A stretch of 28,849 bases of DNA from an uncultured Lachnospiraceae bacterium (GCA_934418125.1 CAKRWT010000027.1:1-28849), one strand, 5' to 3'. Shown: positions 5,985 to 13,695, counted from the stretch's first letter. Notes: a model not told the origin generated them from the letters alone. A program made the numbers and translations.

Positions 5985-7760
5985 ATGAAAAAACAGTCTA
6001 ATCTATCAAGACTGATGGGCTATGCCGGAGGGCATAAGATATTGACCTATCTTTCTTGGGTACTGTCTGTAATGAGTGCGCTGTTGGCTCTTGTACCTTT
6101 TTGGTATATATGGCGTATTATTCACGACATACTGGAGGTTTCCCCGGACTTCTCACAGGCGGGGAATGTCACAGGCTACGGTTGGTCTGCCGTATTGTTT
6201 GCGGTTATCTCTATTGTTGTCTACATAACCGCTTTGATGTGTTCGCATTTGAGCGCGTTCCGGGTTGCCGCTAATATCCGAAAAGAGCTTATGCGCCATA
6301 TTACAGCATTGCCGCTCGGGGTAACGGAAAAGTATGGAAGCGGAAAGCTGCGGAGAATAGTAAATAGTTCCAGTGCTGCTACGGAAACGTATCTTGCACA
6401 CAGGCTTCCCGACAAAGCGGGGGCGATTGCTACACCCATAGGGCTGCTTTTCCTGTTACTTGCCTTTGACTGGCGGTTAGGGCTTTTAAGCCTCGTACCC
6501 GTTGTACTTGGTTTTCTGATTATGATGAAAATGACAGGAAAAAACATGGAGCAGAAAATGGAGCAATACCAAAATGCTCTTTCCGATATGTCAAACGAAG
6601 CCGTTGAATATGTGCGGGGCGTACCTGTAGTAAAGACTTTCGGGCAGACAATCTTTTCTTTCAAACGCTTCAAAAATGCGATTGATAATTATGAAACATG
6701 GGTAATTGCATACACAAAGGGGCTGCGTCTGCCTATGATGTTCTATACAACGGCAATTAACGGCGTATTCGCATTTCTGATTGCCGGAGGTATTCTCTTT
6801 ACGAGGAGCGGCGTAACAAATGAATTGTTACTAAACCTTATCTTCTATATTGTGATTACGCCCGTCATTGGTACGACGCTCACAAAAATTATGTTTATGA
6901 GCGAGGACACAATGATTGTAGGCGACGCAATGAACAGGATTGATGAAGTGCTGAACGAAAAACCATTATCTGAAAGCAGCGTGAATAATATCCCTAAAGA
7001 TAATGGGGTTACATTGGAACACGTTAGTTACAGCTATGACGGCGAGAAAAATGCGCTCAATGATGTATCACTTTCCATAAAACCGGGGCAGACAGTCGCA
7101 TTGGTAGGAGCGTCCGGCGGCGGCAAGACAACGCTTGCAAATATTGTCACAAGATTTTTTGACCCGCAAAAAGGGCGCGTACTGATAGGCAATACCGACA
7201 TACGAGATATTCCGAAAGAAACATTGATGAATAAGGTATCTTTTGTATTTCAGAACAGCCGCCTTATCAAAGCGTCCATATTGGAAAATGTGCGTATGGC
7301 AAAGCCTGACGCTACACGCGAAGAAATCGCCCATGCTCTGGAAGCTGCACAGTGCTTGGATATTATTGAAAAATTACCGAATGGCATTGATACGGTTGTC
7401 GGCACAAAAGGTGTGTACCTGTCCGGCGGTGAACAGCAAAGAATAGCGATTGCCCGCGCGATTTTGAAAAATGCGCCTATTCTAATTCTTGATGAAGCGA
7501 CCGCGTTTGCCGACCCCGATAATGAGGTGCGCGTACAGCAGGCTTTATCCGCGCTTTCAAAGGGAAAGACCGTCATTATGATTGCACACAGGTTGTCGTC
7601 AATCACAGACGCGGATTGCATTTATGTACTGCAAGACGGTGAAATTGTCGAAAGCGGCACACATAGTGGACTGATAGAGAGAAACGGCATATTCACAAAA
7701 ATGTGGAAGAATTATTCCGAAGCGGCAGAATGGAAGATTGCAAAGGAGGTAAACGCATGA
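5985..7760 (+). CDS. ABC exporter half-transporter (YbtQ/IrtB-like)
   Basis: A 591-residue fused permease-ATPase. Residues about 15-320 form a six-helix exporter membrane domain. The ATPase holds Walker A GASGGGKTT (about 373-381), signature LSGGE (about 478), Walker B ILILDEAT (about 497-504) and the switch histidine in IAHRLSS. The D-loop reads AFADPDNE rather than the usual SLD. As I remember the family, that variant marks YbtQ/IrtB-type subunits of siderophore-related transporters, so a heterodimer with the next gene is expected. AGGAGG lies nine bases before ATG 5985. The stop overlaps the next start by four bases (ATGA), indicating translational coupling. The substrate is unknown: siderophore-like, peptide or drug are all possible. 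Confidence 0.9.
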   Translation: MKKQSNLSRLMGYAGGHKILTYLSWVLSVMSALLALVPFWYIWRIIHDILEVSPDFSQAGNVTGYGWSAVLFAVISIVVYITALMCSHLSAFRVAANIRKELMRHITALPLGVTEKYGSGKLRRIVNSSSAATETYLAHRLPDKAGAIATPIGLLFLLLAFDWRLGLLSLVPVVLGFLIMMKMTGKNMEQKMEQYQNALSDMSNEAVEYVRGVPVVKTFGQTIFSFKRFKNAIDNYETWVIAYTKGLRLPMMFYTTAINGVFAFLIAGGILFTRSGVTNELLLNLIFYIVITPVIGTTLTKIMFMSEDTMIVGDAMNRIDEVLNEKPLSESSVNNIPKDNGVTLEHVSYSYDGEKNALNDVSLSIKPGQTVALVGASGGGKTTLANIVTRFFDPQKGRVLIGNTDIRDIPKETLMNKVSFVFQNSRLIKASILENVRMAKPDATREEIAHALEAAQCLDIIEKLPNGIDTVVGTKGVYLSGGEQQRIAIARAILKNAPILILDEATAFADPDNEVRVQQALSALSKGKTVIMIAHRLSSITDADCIYVLQDGEIVESGTHSGLIERNGIFTKMWKNYSEAAEWKIAKEVNA

Positions 7761-9487
7761 TTAAGACATTGCAAAGACGTTTTGCATTATCAAGACAGGG
7801 GGCTGTCGATTTGATAAAAGGCTGTATTGCCTGCGTCGTACAGGATATATCCTTTATGCTCCCTGTGGGGTTGCTCTATTACTTTGTCATTGACGCCATG
7901 AATGGGAACTTAAATGGAAGCCGCATTGCTTTTTATGCGGTTGGTTCTTTGGTTTGCTTATGCCTTATATTTATTGCGACTTGGTTTCAATATAACGCCA
8001 CTTACTTAGCGACTTATGTGGAAAGCGGGGTAAGGCGTATATCCTTAGCGGAACAGCTGCGCAAAATTCCGTTGTCTTTCTTCGGCAAAAAAGATCTTGC
8101 GGATTTAACCAATTCTATTATGGGAGACTGCGCTACGCTTGAAACTGCATTCTCCCATTATGTACCCGCATTGGCAGGCTCCCTCATTTCAACAACACTA
8201 ATTGCAATCTGCCTTTTTGCTATAGACTTTCGAATGGCTCTTGCGGCGGTGTGGGTTTTGCCGATTGCATTTACAATCACACTCTTTTCAGCCCGCATAC
8301 AGGAATACTTCAACCGTAAATCCGTAGCGGCAAATGTCGCTCTTGAAAGCGGCGTACAGGAGTGTATCGAAAGTTTACAGGACTTGAAATCAAACAATGC
8401 GGAAGAAAGGTATCTGAAAGGACTTGACAAAAAGATTGACTATGTAGAAAAACGGCACATTATAACAGAACTTGGAACAGCACTTTTTGTTGTTTCCGCT
8501 ACGCTGATATTAAAGTTTGGAATTGCTACGGTTGCGCTTGTAGGTTCTGCGCTGTTGATTCGTGGGGAAATTGATATTCCGCTATTCTTTATGTTTTTGC
8601 TTGTGGCTTCAAGGCTATATGCCCCGCTTGAGGGTGCATTGCAAAATCTTGCTGCGGTAATCTCTACCAAAACAAACATAAACCGCATGAATGAAATTTT
8701 TGACCAGCCTATTCAGACAGGAAGCAATACAATGACAAACCAAGGTTATGACATTGTATTTGACCATGTAGGATTTGCCTATAATACCGGGGAAACCGTA
8801 TTAAAAGATGTTTCCTTTACGGCTAAACAAGGAGAAGTTACCGCCTTAGTCGGACCGTCCGGCGGAGGAAAAACTACGGTATCACGCCTTGCTGCCCGAT
8901 TCTGGGATATAAACAAAGGGAAAATCACTGTCGGTGGTATGGATATATCGAAAATAGATCCGGAAATCTTGCTGTCTTTGTACTCTATCGTATTTCAAGA
9001 TGTGACGCTGTTTAACAACACAATCATGGAGAATATCAGGATAGGCAGAAAGGACGCGACCGACGAAGAAGTGATTGCGGCGGCAAGACTGGCGAATTGT
9101 GAAGAATTTGCGGTAAAACTTCCGGATGGGTTTTACAGTATGATTGGAGAAAACGGCTGCGAGCTGTCCGGCGGGGAAAGACAGCGAATTTCCATCGCCC
9201 GCGCTTTCCTTAAAAATGCGCCCATTATCTTGCTTGATGAAGCAACGGCAAGCCTTGATGTGGAAAACGAAACATTGATACAGGCTGCTTTGTCAAGGCT
9301 GATAAAAGATAAGACCGTACTTGTTATCGCCCACCGTATGCGTACCGTAAGCGGCGCGGACAAAGTAGTTGTGCTTTCAGACGGTGCTGTTGCCGAACAG
9401 GGAACGCCGGAAAAACTGATGAACACAGGCAAAATTTATCCGCATATGGTAAAGCTGCAAATGATTAGCGGGGATTGGGGCATTTAG
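7757..9487 (+). CDS. ABC exporter half-transporter (YbtP/IrtA-like)
   Basis: A 576-residue partner half-transporter with an N-terminal six-helix membrane domain (about 15-310) and a C-terminal ATPase: Walker A GPSGGGKTT (about 365), signature LSGGE (about 469), Walker B IILLDEAT (about 490), canonical D-loop SLDVENE and switch histidine in IAHRMRT. The start at ATG 7757 follows AGGAGG by seven bases and overlaps the upstream stop; a more distal in-frame ATG at 7703 lies inside the previous gene and is rejected. One canonical and one variant D-loop in the pair fits an asymmetric heterodimer. It is regulated, by position, by the TetR protein upstream. The transported compound cannot be read from the sequence. 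Confidence 0.9.
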   Translation: MIKTLQRRFALSRQGAVDLIKGCIACVVQDISFMLPVGLLYYFVIDAMNGNLNGSRIAFYAVGSLVCLCLIFIATWFQYNATYLATYVESGVRRISLAEQLRKIPLSFFGKKDLADLTNSIMGDCATLETAFSHYVPALAGSLISTTLIAICLFAIDFRMALAAVWVLPIAFTITLFSARIQEYFNRKSVAANVALESGVQECIESLQDLKSNNAEERYLKGLDKKIDYVEKRHIITELGTALFVVSATLILKFGIATVALVGSALLIRGEIDIPLFFMFLLVASRLYAPLEGALQNLAAVISTKTNINRMNEIFDQPIQTGSNTMTNQGYDIVFDHVGFAYNTGETVLKDVSFTAKQGEVTALVGPSGGGKTTVSRLAARFWDINKGKITVGGMDISKIDPEILLSLYSIVFQDVTLFNNTIMENIRIGRKDATDEEVIAAARLANCEEFAVKLPDGFYSMIGENGCELSGGERQRISIARAFLKNAPIILLDEATASLDVENETLIQAALSRLIKDKTVLVIAHRMRTVSGADKVVVLSDGAVAEQGTPEKLMNTGKIYPHMVKLQMISGDWGI

Positions 9488-9488
9488 T

Positions 9489-9674
9489 ATGAATACCGAA
9501 TGGATAATATGCCCCATATGCCACAGCAAAACAAGGTTGAAGATACGGAACGATACCGAACTGAAAAACTTTCCCCTGTACTGCCCGAAATGCAAACAGG
9601 AAACCCTTATTAACGTACAACAAATGAATATATCAGTTATCAAAGAGCCAGACGCACAGACGCAGAGCCGATAA
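9489..9674 (+). CDS. Cysteine-rich KTR-family small protein
   Basis: A 61-residue protein with two zinc knuckles, CPIC (residues 8-11) and CPKC (about 32-35), and the KTR motif after the first (HSKTRLKIR). It matches the Cys-rich KTR family (PF14205), which I know as a frequent passenger of conjugative transposons in Firmicutes; its function is not established. It starts one base after the stop of the ABC gene, so it is cotranscribed with the exporter, and it is followed by a terminator. It is probably a cytoplasmic zinc-binding protein. Confidence 0.85.
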   Translation: MNTEWIICPICHSKTRLKIRNDTELKNFPLYCPKCKQETLINVQQMNISVIKEPDAQTQSR

Positions 9675-9710
9675 CGCGCAGATTAAAAATGCGGTTATCG
9701 GCTTTTCCTT
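9667..9710 (+). terminator. Rho-independent terminator of the tetR-ABC-KTR unit
   Basis: GCCGATAAC (9667-9675) pairs with GTTATCGGC (9694-9702), followed by TTTTCCTTTTT. The left arm overlaps the KTR stop codon. It closes the cargo transcript. Confidence 0.85.
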
Positions 9711-10010
9711 TTTGGGAACAATCATAAGCCGCCGTTTTGACCGGATAACGGAGGAATTACAAAAGCCATTATTTATAATGCGGCGGTATCGGGAGGTACC
9801 GTCGTGTTATTTATTAATCGGCAAAATCAGACAAACTATTTTCTGTCAAAAAAATCCTGTTCACAGAAACGGGATATTCCGCTTATAAGTATGAACTATC
9901 AAATCATTTAGTATGTCTTAATAACTCATATTACCCAAACGCTCATGTGGCTCTATGCTTCATGGGCGTTTGTTGTAATGGCCCCCTACTGGGAAGAAAG
10001 GGGGTGAGTT
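9711..10010. other. Structured intergenic region upstream of orf7
   Basis: This 300-base gap has no gene. It holds a 14-bp hairpin with G-T wobbles at 9775-9810 (loop TCGGGAGG) and an 11-bp hairpin AAACGCTCATG/CATGGGCGTTT at 9937-9971 (one wobble, 13-base loop). In Tn916-type elements a structured leader lies before related regulatory genes, so these may be leader or attenuator structures; that is inference. Confidence 0.45.
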
Positions 10011-10460
10011 ATGATGGAATATTCTGAACAATTCATGGAGCATATTGAGTACACCTTTGCCGCGTTCTGTAATGTCGTTCTCCGTAATGCGGCAATCAAC
10101 GCATACCGCGATTTTGGACGGAAGAAGAAGCATGAAGTGTCGCTTGACTATCTGATGTCGGAAACACCGTTTGAACCATTTTCAACCGATAACTACTTTG
10201 AGCAGTATGTCTGCGAGAAGCCGACTGTTTTTGTCGCGAAAGGACAAGAAGTTATTATTGAGAGTGAACGGTTAGCCCGCGCATTAGTCAGTCTGTCAGC
10301 GCAAAGGCGTACTGTTCTGTTGCTGTATTTCTTTTTCGGCTACATCGATACGAAAATCGGGAATGAATACGGACGGAGCAGAAGCACAGCCAACTACTGG
10401 AAATTGGCGGCATTGAAGCAGTTAAGAAAAGAATTGGAGAAAACGAAACATGAGGAATAA
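10011..10460 (+). CDS. Tn916 ORF7-like sigma factor region 4 protein
   Basis: A 149-residue protein with a C-terminal sigma-70 region 4 type helix-turn-helix (about 88-142: LSAQRRTVLLLYFFFGYIDT, then KIGNEYGRSRSTANYW). In Tn916-type conjugative elements the equivalent ORF7 acts as an alternative sigma or activator that promotes excision and transfer gene expression. ATG 10011 follows a GGGGGTG site; ATG 10014 is an alternative. The last 11 bases overlap the next gene, so the pair is coupled. The transfer genes it would normally serve are absent from this window, so it may be an orphan left by deletion. Confidence 0.82.
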   Translation: MMEYSEQFMEHIEYTFAAFCNVVLRNAAINAYRDFGRKKKHEVSLDYLMSETPFEPFSTDNYFEQYVCEKPTVFVAKGQEVIIESERLARALVSLSAQRRTVLLLYFFFGYIDTKIGNEYGRSRSTANYWKLAALKQLRKELEKTKHEE

Positions 10461-10713
10461 AAAGCTGATACCCTTTGAAACCATTGAAAAAGCTGTTGCC
10501 GGAGAGCCGGAAGCGATAGATGCAGTATTGCGGCACTACGCAGGGCGTATTAAATATCTGTCTACCTATCATGGACATATCAACGACGATATTCAAGACC
10601 GCTTAAAAGCACAGCTTATCAAAGCTATCTTGCAGTTCCGATTTGACAGGTATGGAATGTTACGCGATAGAGGGCATTTCTCGCTTGATTTAGGCGCGTT
10701 ACAGCGACGATAA
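10450..10713 (+). CDS. Tn916 ORF8-like helix-turn-helix protein
   Basis: An 87-residue protein matching the small helix-turn-helix protein (HTH_16 type) encoded after orf7 in Tn916-like elements: PFETIEKAVAGEPEAIDAVL, LRHYAGRIKYLS, then INDDIQDRLKAQLIKAILQF. Known homologues end close to FRFDR; here about 20 further residues (YGMLRDRGHFSLDLGALQRR) follow and look like read-through into non-coding DNA, so the 3' end may be altered. It overlaps orf7 by 11 bases. In Tn916-like elements xis and int follow; neither is seen after this gene. Confidence 0.75.
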   Translation: MRNKKLIPFETIEKAVAGEPEAIDAVLRHYAGRIKYLSTYHGHINDDIQDRLKAQLIKAILQFRFDRYGMLRDRGHFSLDLGALQRR

Positions 10714-11035
10714 GGACAGGGAAAAGGTATAAATCCCTTGCCGCGTGAGAAACGCACCCGTAAAGCTGCCTGTATCAATGCTTTTTCAGCCCCTACTGCG
10801 TAACAAAAGGCATGAAAAAAGCAGGTAAGAAACATTTTGTCTCCTACTCGCCTTTTTTTGCACCCTGTATGGCAGCTACCCTATTTCAGTTTGTCAGTTG
10901 ATACTGTTTTATGAGTAGCTACCAAAAGGAAGTGCATTTTTAGTTTTTTTAGCATCTTCGTATGCCAGACTTATTACTGTTTTTTCTTCTCCCGGAAGAA
11001 AAAAATCATCCTCGTCTCGGTGGTATGTTGATGGC
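10714..11035. other. Intergenic remnant after orf8
   Basis: A 322-base stretch with no gene I can support. A 29-codon frame starting at ATG 10812 (MKKAGKKHFVSYSPFFAP onward) has no ribosome binding site. Related elements carry excisionase and integrase genes in this position, so the segment is probably what is left after their loss. Confidence 0.4.
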
Positions 11036-11320
11036 GTGAAATTATCGCGGTGTACAATATTAACAAATCAATACTTTAAAAAGGCAGAAACAGTTGACGA
11101 TATTAACATTAAGTTATATAACAGACTGGTGGGTGTTGCAAATGCAATCTATGACAGAAAAAGAGATATGTGCAATGAGTTATCGTGCTTAGAGGACGAC
11201 AAATTTGAGGGAAAAATCCCAGACAGGGAAATGAAAGAAGAGAATTTGAAATCTTGCCTGGTAGAATATGACTATATTATGCAGATTATAGAGGGTGAAA
11301 TAGAACCCATTTATAAGTAA
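11036..11320 (+). CDS. Hypothetical protein or 5'-truncated fragment (94 aa)
   Basis: I do not recognise this protein. From GTG 11036 it is 94 residues, strongly charged and helical (DRKRDMCNELSCLEDDKFEG, EENLKSCLVEYDYIMQIIEG), with no membrane segment. No ribosome binding site precedes the GTG, and the frame stays open back to 10919 without an ATG, so this may be the tail of a truncated gene rather than a complete one. It ends just before a good terminator, which supports that it is or was a real 3' end. It lies in the decayed island. Confidence 0.5.
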   Translation: MKLSRCTILTNQYFKKAETVDDINIKLYNRLVGVANAIYDRKRDMCNELSCLEDDKFEGKIPDREMKEENLKSCLVEYDYIMQIIEGEIEPIYK

Positions 11321-11322
11321 GA

Positions 11323-11346
11323 GGGGCTATTATAGCCCCTTTACTT
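11323..11346 (+). terminator. Rho-independent terminator
   Basis: GGGGCTA/TAGCCCC (11323-11329, 11333-11339) with a 3-base loop is followed by TTTAC and a T-rich stretch. It begins two bases after the stop of the 94-residue gene. Confidence 0.85.
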
Positions 11347-11365
11347 ATTTTTTATGTTGTGGTAT

Positions 11366-11475
11366 TATAATCTTACAAAAGGGAAAACCAGAGAAACGGC
11401 TACCCTTAATAATTGTAGCAAAACCTCATACGAGGCTAGCCGTCATTATTCCGAGTAATGACGGCTATTTCTTTT
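11366..11475 (+). ncRNA. Candidate small structured RNA ending in a terminator
   Basis: A TATAAT at 11366-11371 (no good -35) precedes about 100 bases without a gene, ending in a perfect 12-bp hairpin TAGCCGTCATTA/TAATGACGGCTA (11437-11448, 11456-11467) and TTTCTTTTT. ACGGCTA at 11396-11402 repeats the terminator's right arm, so it can pair with the left arm (TAGCCGT) and compete with the terminator. A small CCTC-ATAC-GAGG hairpin lies at 11424-11435. The terminator abuts the stop codon of a decayed small hydrophobic frame on the other strand, an arrangement typical of type I toxin-antitoxin loci. An attenuator or a bare terminator are the alternatives. Confidence 0.35.
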
Positions 11476-11559
11476 TGTCTGGTCTGTCCCATGCGACTAT
11501 TGTAATATCACGAATAGTTGTACGCAATAACAAAATTATCTGTATTGTATCCTGTTCAT
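11465..11559 (-). pseudogene. Possible decayed type I (holin-like) small toxin ORF
   Basis: On the minus strand a frame reads EQDTIQIILLLRTTIRDITI then VAWDRPDKKK and stop at 11465. The only nearby ATG (11559-11557) is one base out of frame; adding one G after it would give a 31-residue protein starting MEQDTIQ. An MEQ start, a hydrophobic middle and a W-D-R then lysine-rich tail recall Firmicute holin-like type I toxins, but the hydrophobic part is short and contains two arginines. The convergent structured RNA at 11366-11475 would be its antitoxin partner. This is tentative: the frame could be chance. Confidence 0.28.
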
Positions 11560-11586
11560 TTTCTTAGAATTGTGTATGATATATAA

Positions 11587-11727
11587 AAGTGTATAGGAGG
11601 GGCGGTTTTACGTGCCAGACTCATCCGCCCCAAAACGGAGATTCTGGGCGGTGACTGCCGCGATTACTGGTATGTCGAGGATAAGAGCGAAGCCGCAAAG
11701 CAGTATGCGGATTTGGAGAGGATTTAA
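11587..11727 (+). pseudogene. Protein-coding remnant without a start
   Basis: Between stops at 11584 and 11725 an open frame of 46 codons reads, from about codon 11, RLIRPKTEILGGDCRDYWYV then EDKSEAAKQYADLERI. Its composition looks like a real protein C-terminus (acidic helix after an aromatic strand), unlike the other frames. There is no ATG, GTG or TTG with a ribosome binding site. It is probably the tail of a mobile-element gene cut during decay of the island; I cannot name the family. The terminator at 11746-11784 follows at the right distance. Confidence 0.4.
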
Positions 11728-11745
11728 AAGAAAAGGGAAGGAAAG

Positions 11746-11784
11746 AGCCGAACCATTGAGAAATCAATGCCTTCGGCTTTTTTT
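11746..11784 (+). terminator. Rho-independent terminator at right end of island
   Basis: AGCCGAA/TTCGGCT with an inner CATTGA/TCAATG stem and GAAA loop is followed by a T tract (to about 11784). The internal bulge does not break the outer stem. It is the last feature of the decayed region before the EamA promoter. Confidence 0.82.
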
Positions 11785-11794
11785 GACGGTGGAG

Positions 11795-11822
11795 TTGAAT
11801 CGCAGAGGAATTGTGCTATAAT
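11795..11822 (+). promoter_or_regulatory. Promoter of the eamA-pdxK-rSAM group
   Basis: TTGAAT (11795-11800) and TATAAT (11817-11822) are 16 bp apart, 66 bases before the eamA start. It is the only good promoter between the upstream terminator and the gene. Confidence 0.7.
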
Positions 11823-11887
11823 ATGAGAAATGTGTATACTTGTGTGCCGGGGTACGAATGAGAAGATAAGAAGGGAATAAGAGTGAT

Positions 11888-12814
11888 ATGAGCGAAAATT
11901 CTTTTGCCAGCAAGCACAAATATGCCTGTGGAGCCATTTTGTCGGTGCTGGGAGGAACCATGTGGGGAATATCCGGTACATGCGGACAGTTTCTGTTTAC
12001 CAGAAAAGGACTTTCCAGTCTGTGGCTTACACCGATACGGCTTTTCATCGCAGGGGTGATTCTCCTTATCTGGTGCTTTATACGGGACGCAAAGGGAACT
12101 CTGAAACCCTGGAAGGAAAAGCAGGACAGGGTTGATTTATTGGTTTATGGTTTGGCAGGTATCACTTTATGCCAGTTTTTATATTTTGGGACAATACAGC
12201 TTTCTACGGCTGGGGTTGCCACAATTTTACAGGATTTAAGTCCGATACCTATTCTGATTTGTGGCTGTGTGGCAGCGAAGCGTTCGCCGAAATGCAATGA
12301 GATTGTCAGCATTTTGCTTGCCTTATTTGGTGTCTTTCTGTTAGTAACTCACGGAAGTCTGACGGACTTTGCGGTATCGCCGGCGGCATTGTTGACCGGT
12401 GTTGCCTGTGCAGGAACGGTTACGCTTTACAATGTCTATCCGAAGCGGCTGTTATCCCGGTATCCGGTGTATATGCTGCAGGGTTGGAGCTTTCTGTTAG
12501 GGGGCAGCATTTCCTTGCTGATTTTCCACCCATGGACGTATGGTGTCGAGATAGACGGACAGATTATTGCGGGAATTATTGCCGTAGTAGTGCTGGGAAA
12601 TCTGCTGGCATTTAATCTGTATATGACCGGGGTAAGGCTGATAGGACCGGAGAAGGCGATTCTGTACGGCTTTGCGGAACCAATTGCGGCAGCGGTATTA
12701 TCTTCCCTGTGGCTTGGAGCACCTTTTACCGGCTGGGATTTTGCCGGATTCGTCTGTGTATTTGCCATGCTGGTTATGTTGAGTGTCAAGAAGGACGGGA
12801 AGAAAGCGTGTTAG
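11888..12814 (+). CDS. EamA/DMT-superfamily transporter
   Basis: A 308-residue membrane protein with ten predicted helices arranged as two EamA repeats (about 12-148 and 160-300), the usual length for drug/metabolite transporter superfamily members. The first repeat opens with the typical GGTMWGISGTCGQFLF, and the second ends with EPIAAAVLSSLWLGAPFTGW. Family members export or import amino acids, nucleotide-like or vitamin-like compounds; the substrate cannot be told here. The ATG at 11888 is preceded by AAGAAGGGAATAAGAG. It starts a probable operon with the pyridoxal kinase 47 bases downstream, which makes a B6-related or amine substrate a possibility (inference only). Confidence 0.87.
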   Translation: MSENSFASKHKYACGAILSVLGGTMWGISGTCGQFLFTRKGLSSLWLTPIRLFIAGVILLIWCFIRDAKGTLKPWKEKQDRVDLLVYGLAGITLCQFLYFGTIQLSTAGVATILQDLSPIPILICGCVAAKRSPKCNEIVSILLALFGVFLLVTHGSLTDFAVSPAALLTGVACAGTVTLYNVYPKRLLSRYPVYMLQGWSFLLGGSISLLIFHPWTYGVEIDGQIIAGIIAVVVLGNLLAFNLYMTGVRLIGPEKAILYGFAEPIAAAVLSSLWLGAPFTGWDFAGFVCVFAMLVMLSVKKDGKKAC

Positions 12815-12861
12815 CAGAAAAGCGTGGGACAGCAAAAAGAAAGAGCAGGAGTAACAGGCGT

Positions 12862-13695
12862 ATGGCACAGACACAGAAGAAAATAGCAGTCATCAATGAC
12901 ATATCGGGATTTGGCAGATGTTCCATAACTGTGTCTCTTCCCATTATTTCCTATCTGGGGGTACAGTGCTGCCCGGTGCCGACCTCTATTTTTTCCAACC
13001 ATTCCGGCTATCCGCAGTACTTTTTTGATGATTATACGGACCGGCTGGAGCCATATCTGGAAATGTGGAAGAAGCTGGGTCTTAGCTTTGATGGGATTGC
13101 CACAGGCTTTCTGGGTTCCGCCAGACAGATTGCTATTGTAAAGAAATTTATCCGGGAGTTTTCTAAGGAGGAAACCCAGGTAATTGTGGATCCGGTAATG
13201 GGTGACCATGGTAAATTATATGCCACTTATACGGAGCAGATGCGCACGGAGATGAAGGAACTGGTGCAGATGGCGCACATTACTACGCCGAATCTGACGG
13301 AAGCCTGCAGTCTGGTGGGAGCACCTTATAAGGAAGATGGCTGGAGCCGGAAAGAGCTTCATGAGATGGCTGGTAAAATTGCAGAACTTGGACCTGGTAA
13401 GGTGGTTATTACAGGGATTCCCCAGGGGGAGTTTATTGCCAATTATATTTACGAAGCGGATGGAAATGCACAGATTATCCGGACCCATAAGGTGGGAACG
13501 GAACGTTCCGGGACGGGGGATGTATTTGCTTCCGTCATTGCGGCAGACGGGGTAAATGGGGTACCCTTTGACAAGTCGGTGCGGCGGGCTTCCGGTTTCG
13601 TAAAGAAGTGTATTTTAAAGTCTATTGAGATGGAGATTCCTAAGACAGATGGTGTGTGCTTTGAGGAAATCCTGTATCAGTTAAAGAGAAGATAA
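12862..13695 (+). CDS. Pyridoxal/pyridoxamine kinase
   Basis: A 277-residue ribokinase-superfamily enzyme expected to phosphorylate pyridoxal, pyridoxamine or pyridoxine with ATP in the B6 salvage pathway. The N-terminal strand and substrate loop (VINDISGFGRCSIT) and PTSIFSNHSGYP match PdxK/PdxY proteins. The anion hole and catalytic motif is GTERSGTGD, with catalytic base D220; DPVMGDHGKLY is the Mg-ATP region. ATG 12862 is preceded by AGGAG at about 11 bases; an open frame extends upstream into eamA but adds unrelated sequence. The related hydroxymethylpyrimidine kinase ThiD is less likely because of the GFGRCS substrate loop. Confidence 0.88.
   Translation: MAQTQKKIAVINDISGFGRCSITVSLPIISYLGVQCCPVPTSIFSNHSGYPQYFFDDYTDRLEPYLEMWKKLGLSFDGIATGFLGSARQIAIVKKFIREFSKEETQVIVDPVMGDHGKLYATYTEQMRTEMKELVQMAHITTPNLTEACSLVGAPYKEDGWSRKELHEMAGKIAELGPGKVVITGIPQGEFIANYIYEADGNAQIIRTHKVGTERSGTGDVFASVIAADGVNGVPFDKSVRRASGFVKKCILKSIEMEIPKTDGVCFEEILYQLKRR

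Noticed and set aside
10812..10901. 29-codon frame after orf8
   Set aside because: No ribosome binding site, no recognisable domain and no conservation evidence.
3118..11800. Direct repeat of the tRNA-Arg 3' end as attL/attR
   Set aside because: I looked for a second copy of the tRNA 3' end around the right end of the island and saw none, so no attachment site is annotated.
11612..11821. 69-codon plus-strand frame beginning GTG
   Set aside because: It runs through the terminator at 11746-11784 and into the eamA promoter, and a more protein-like remnant occupies another frame.
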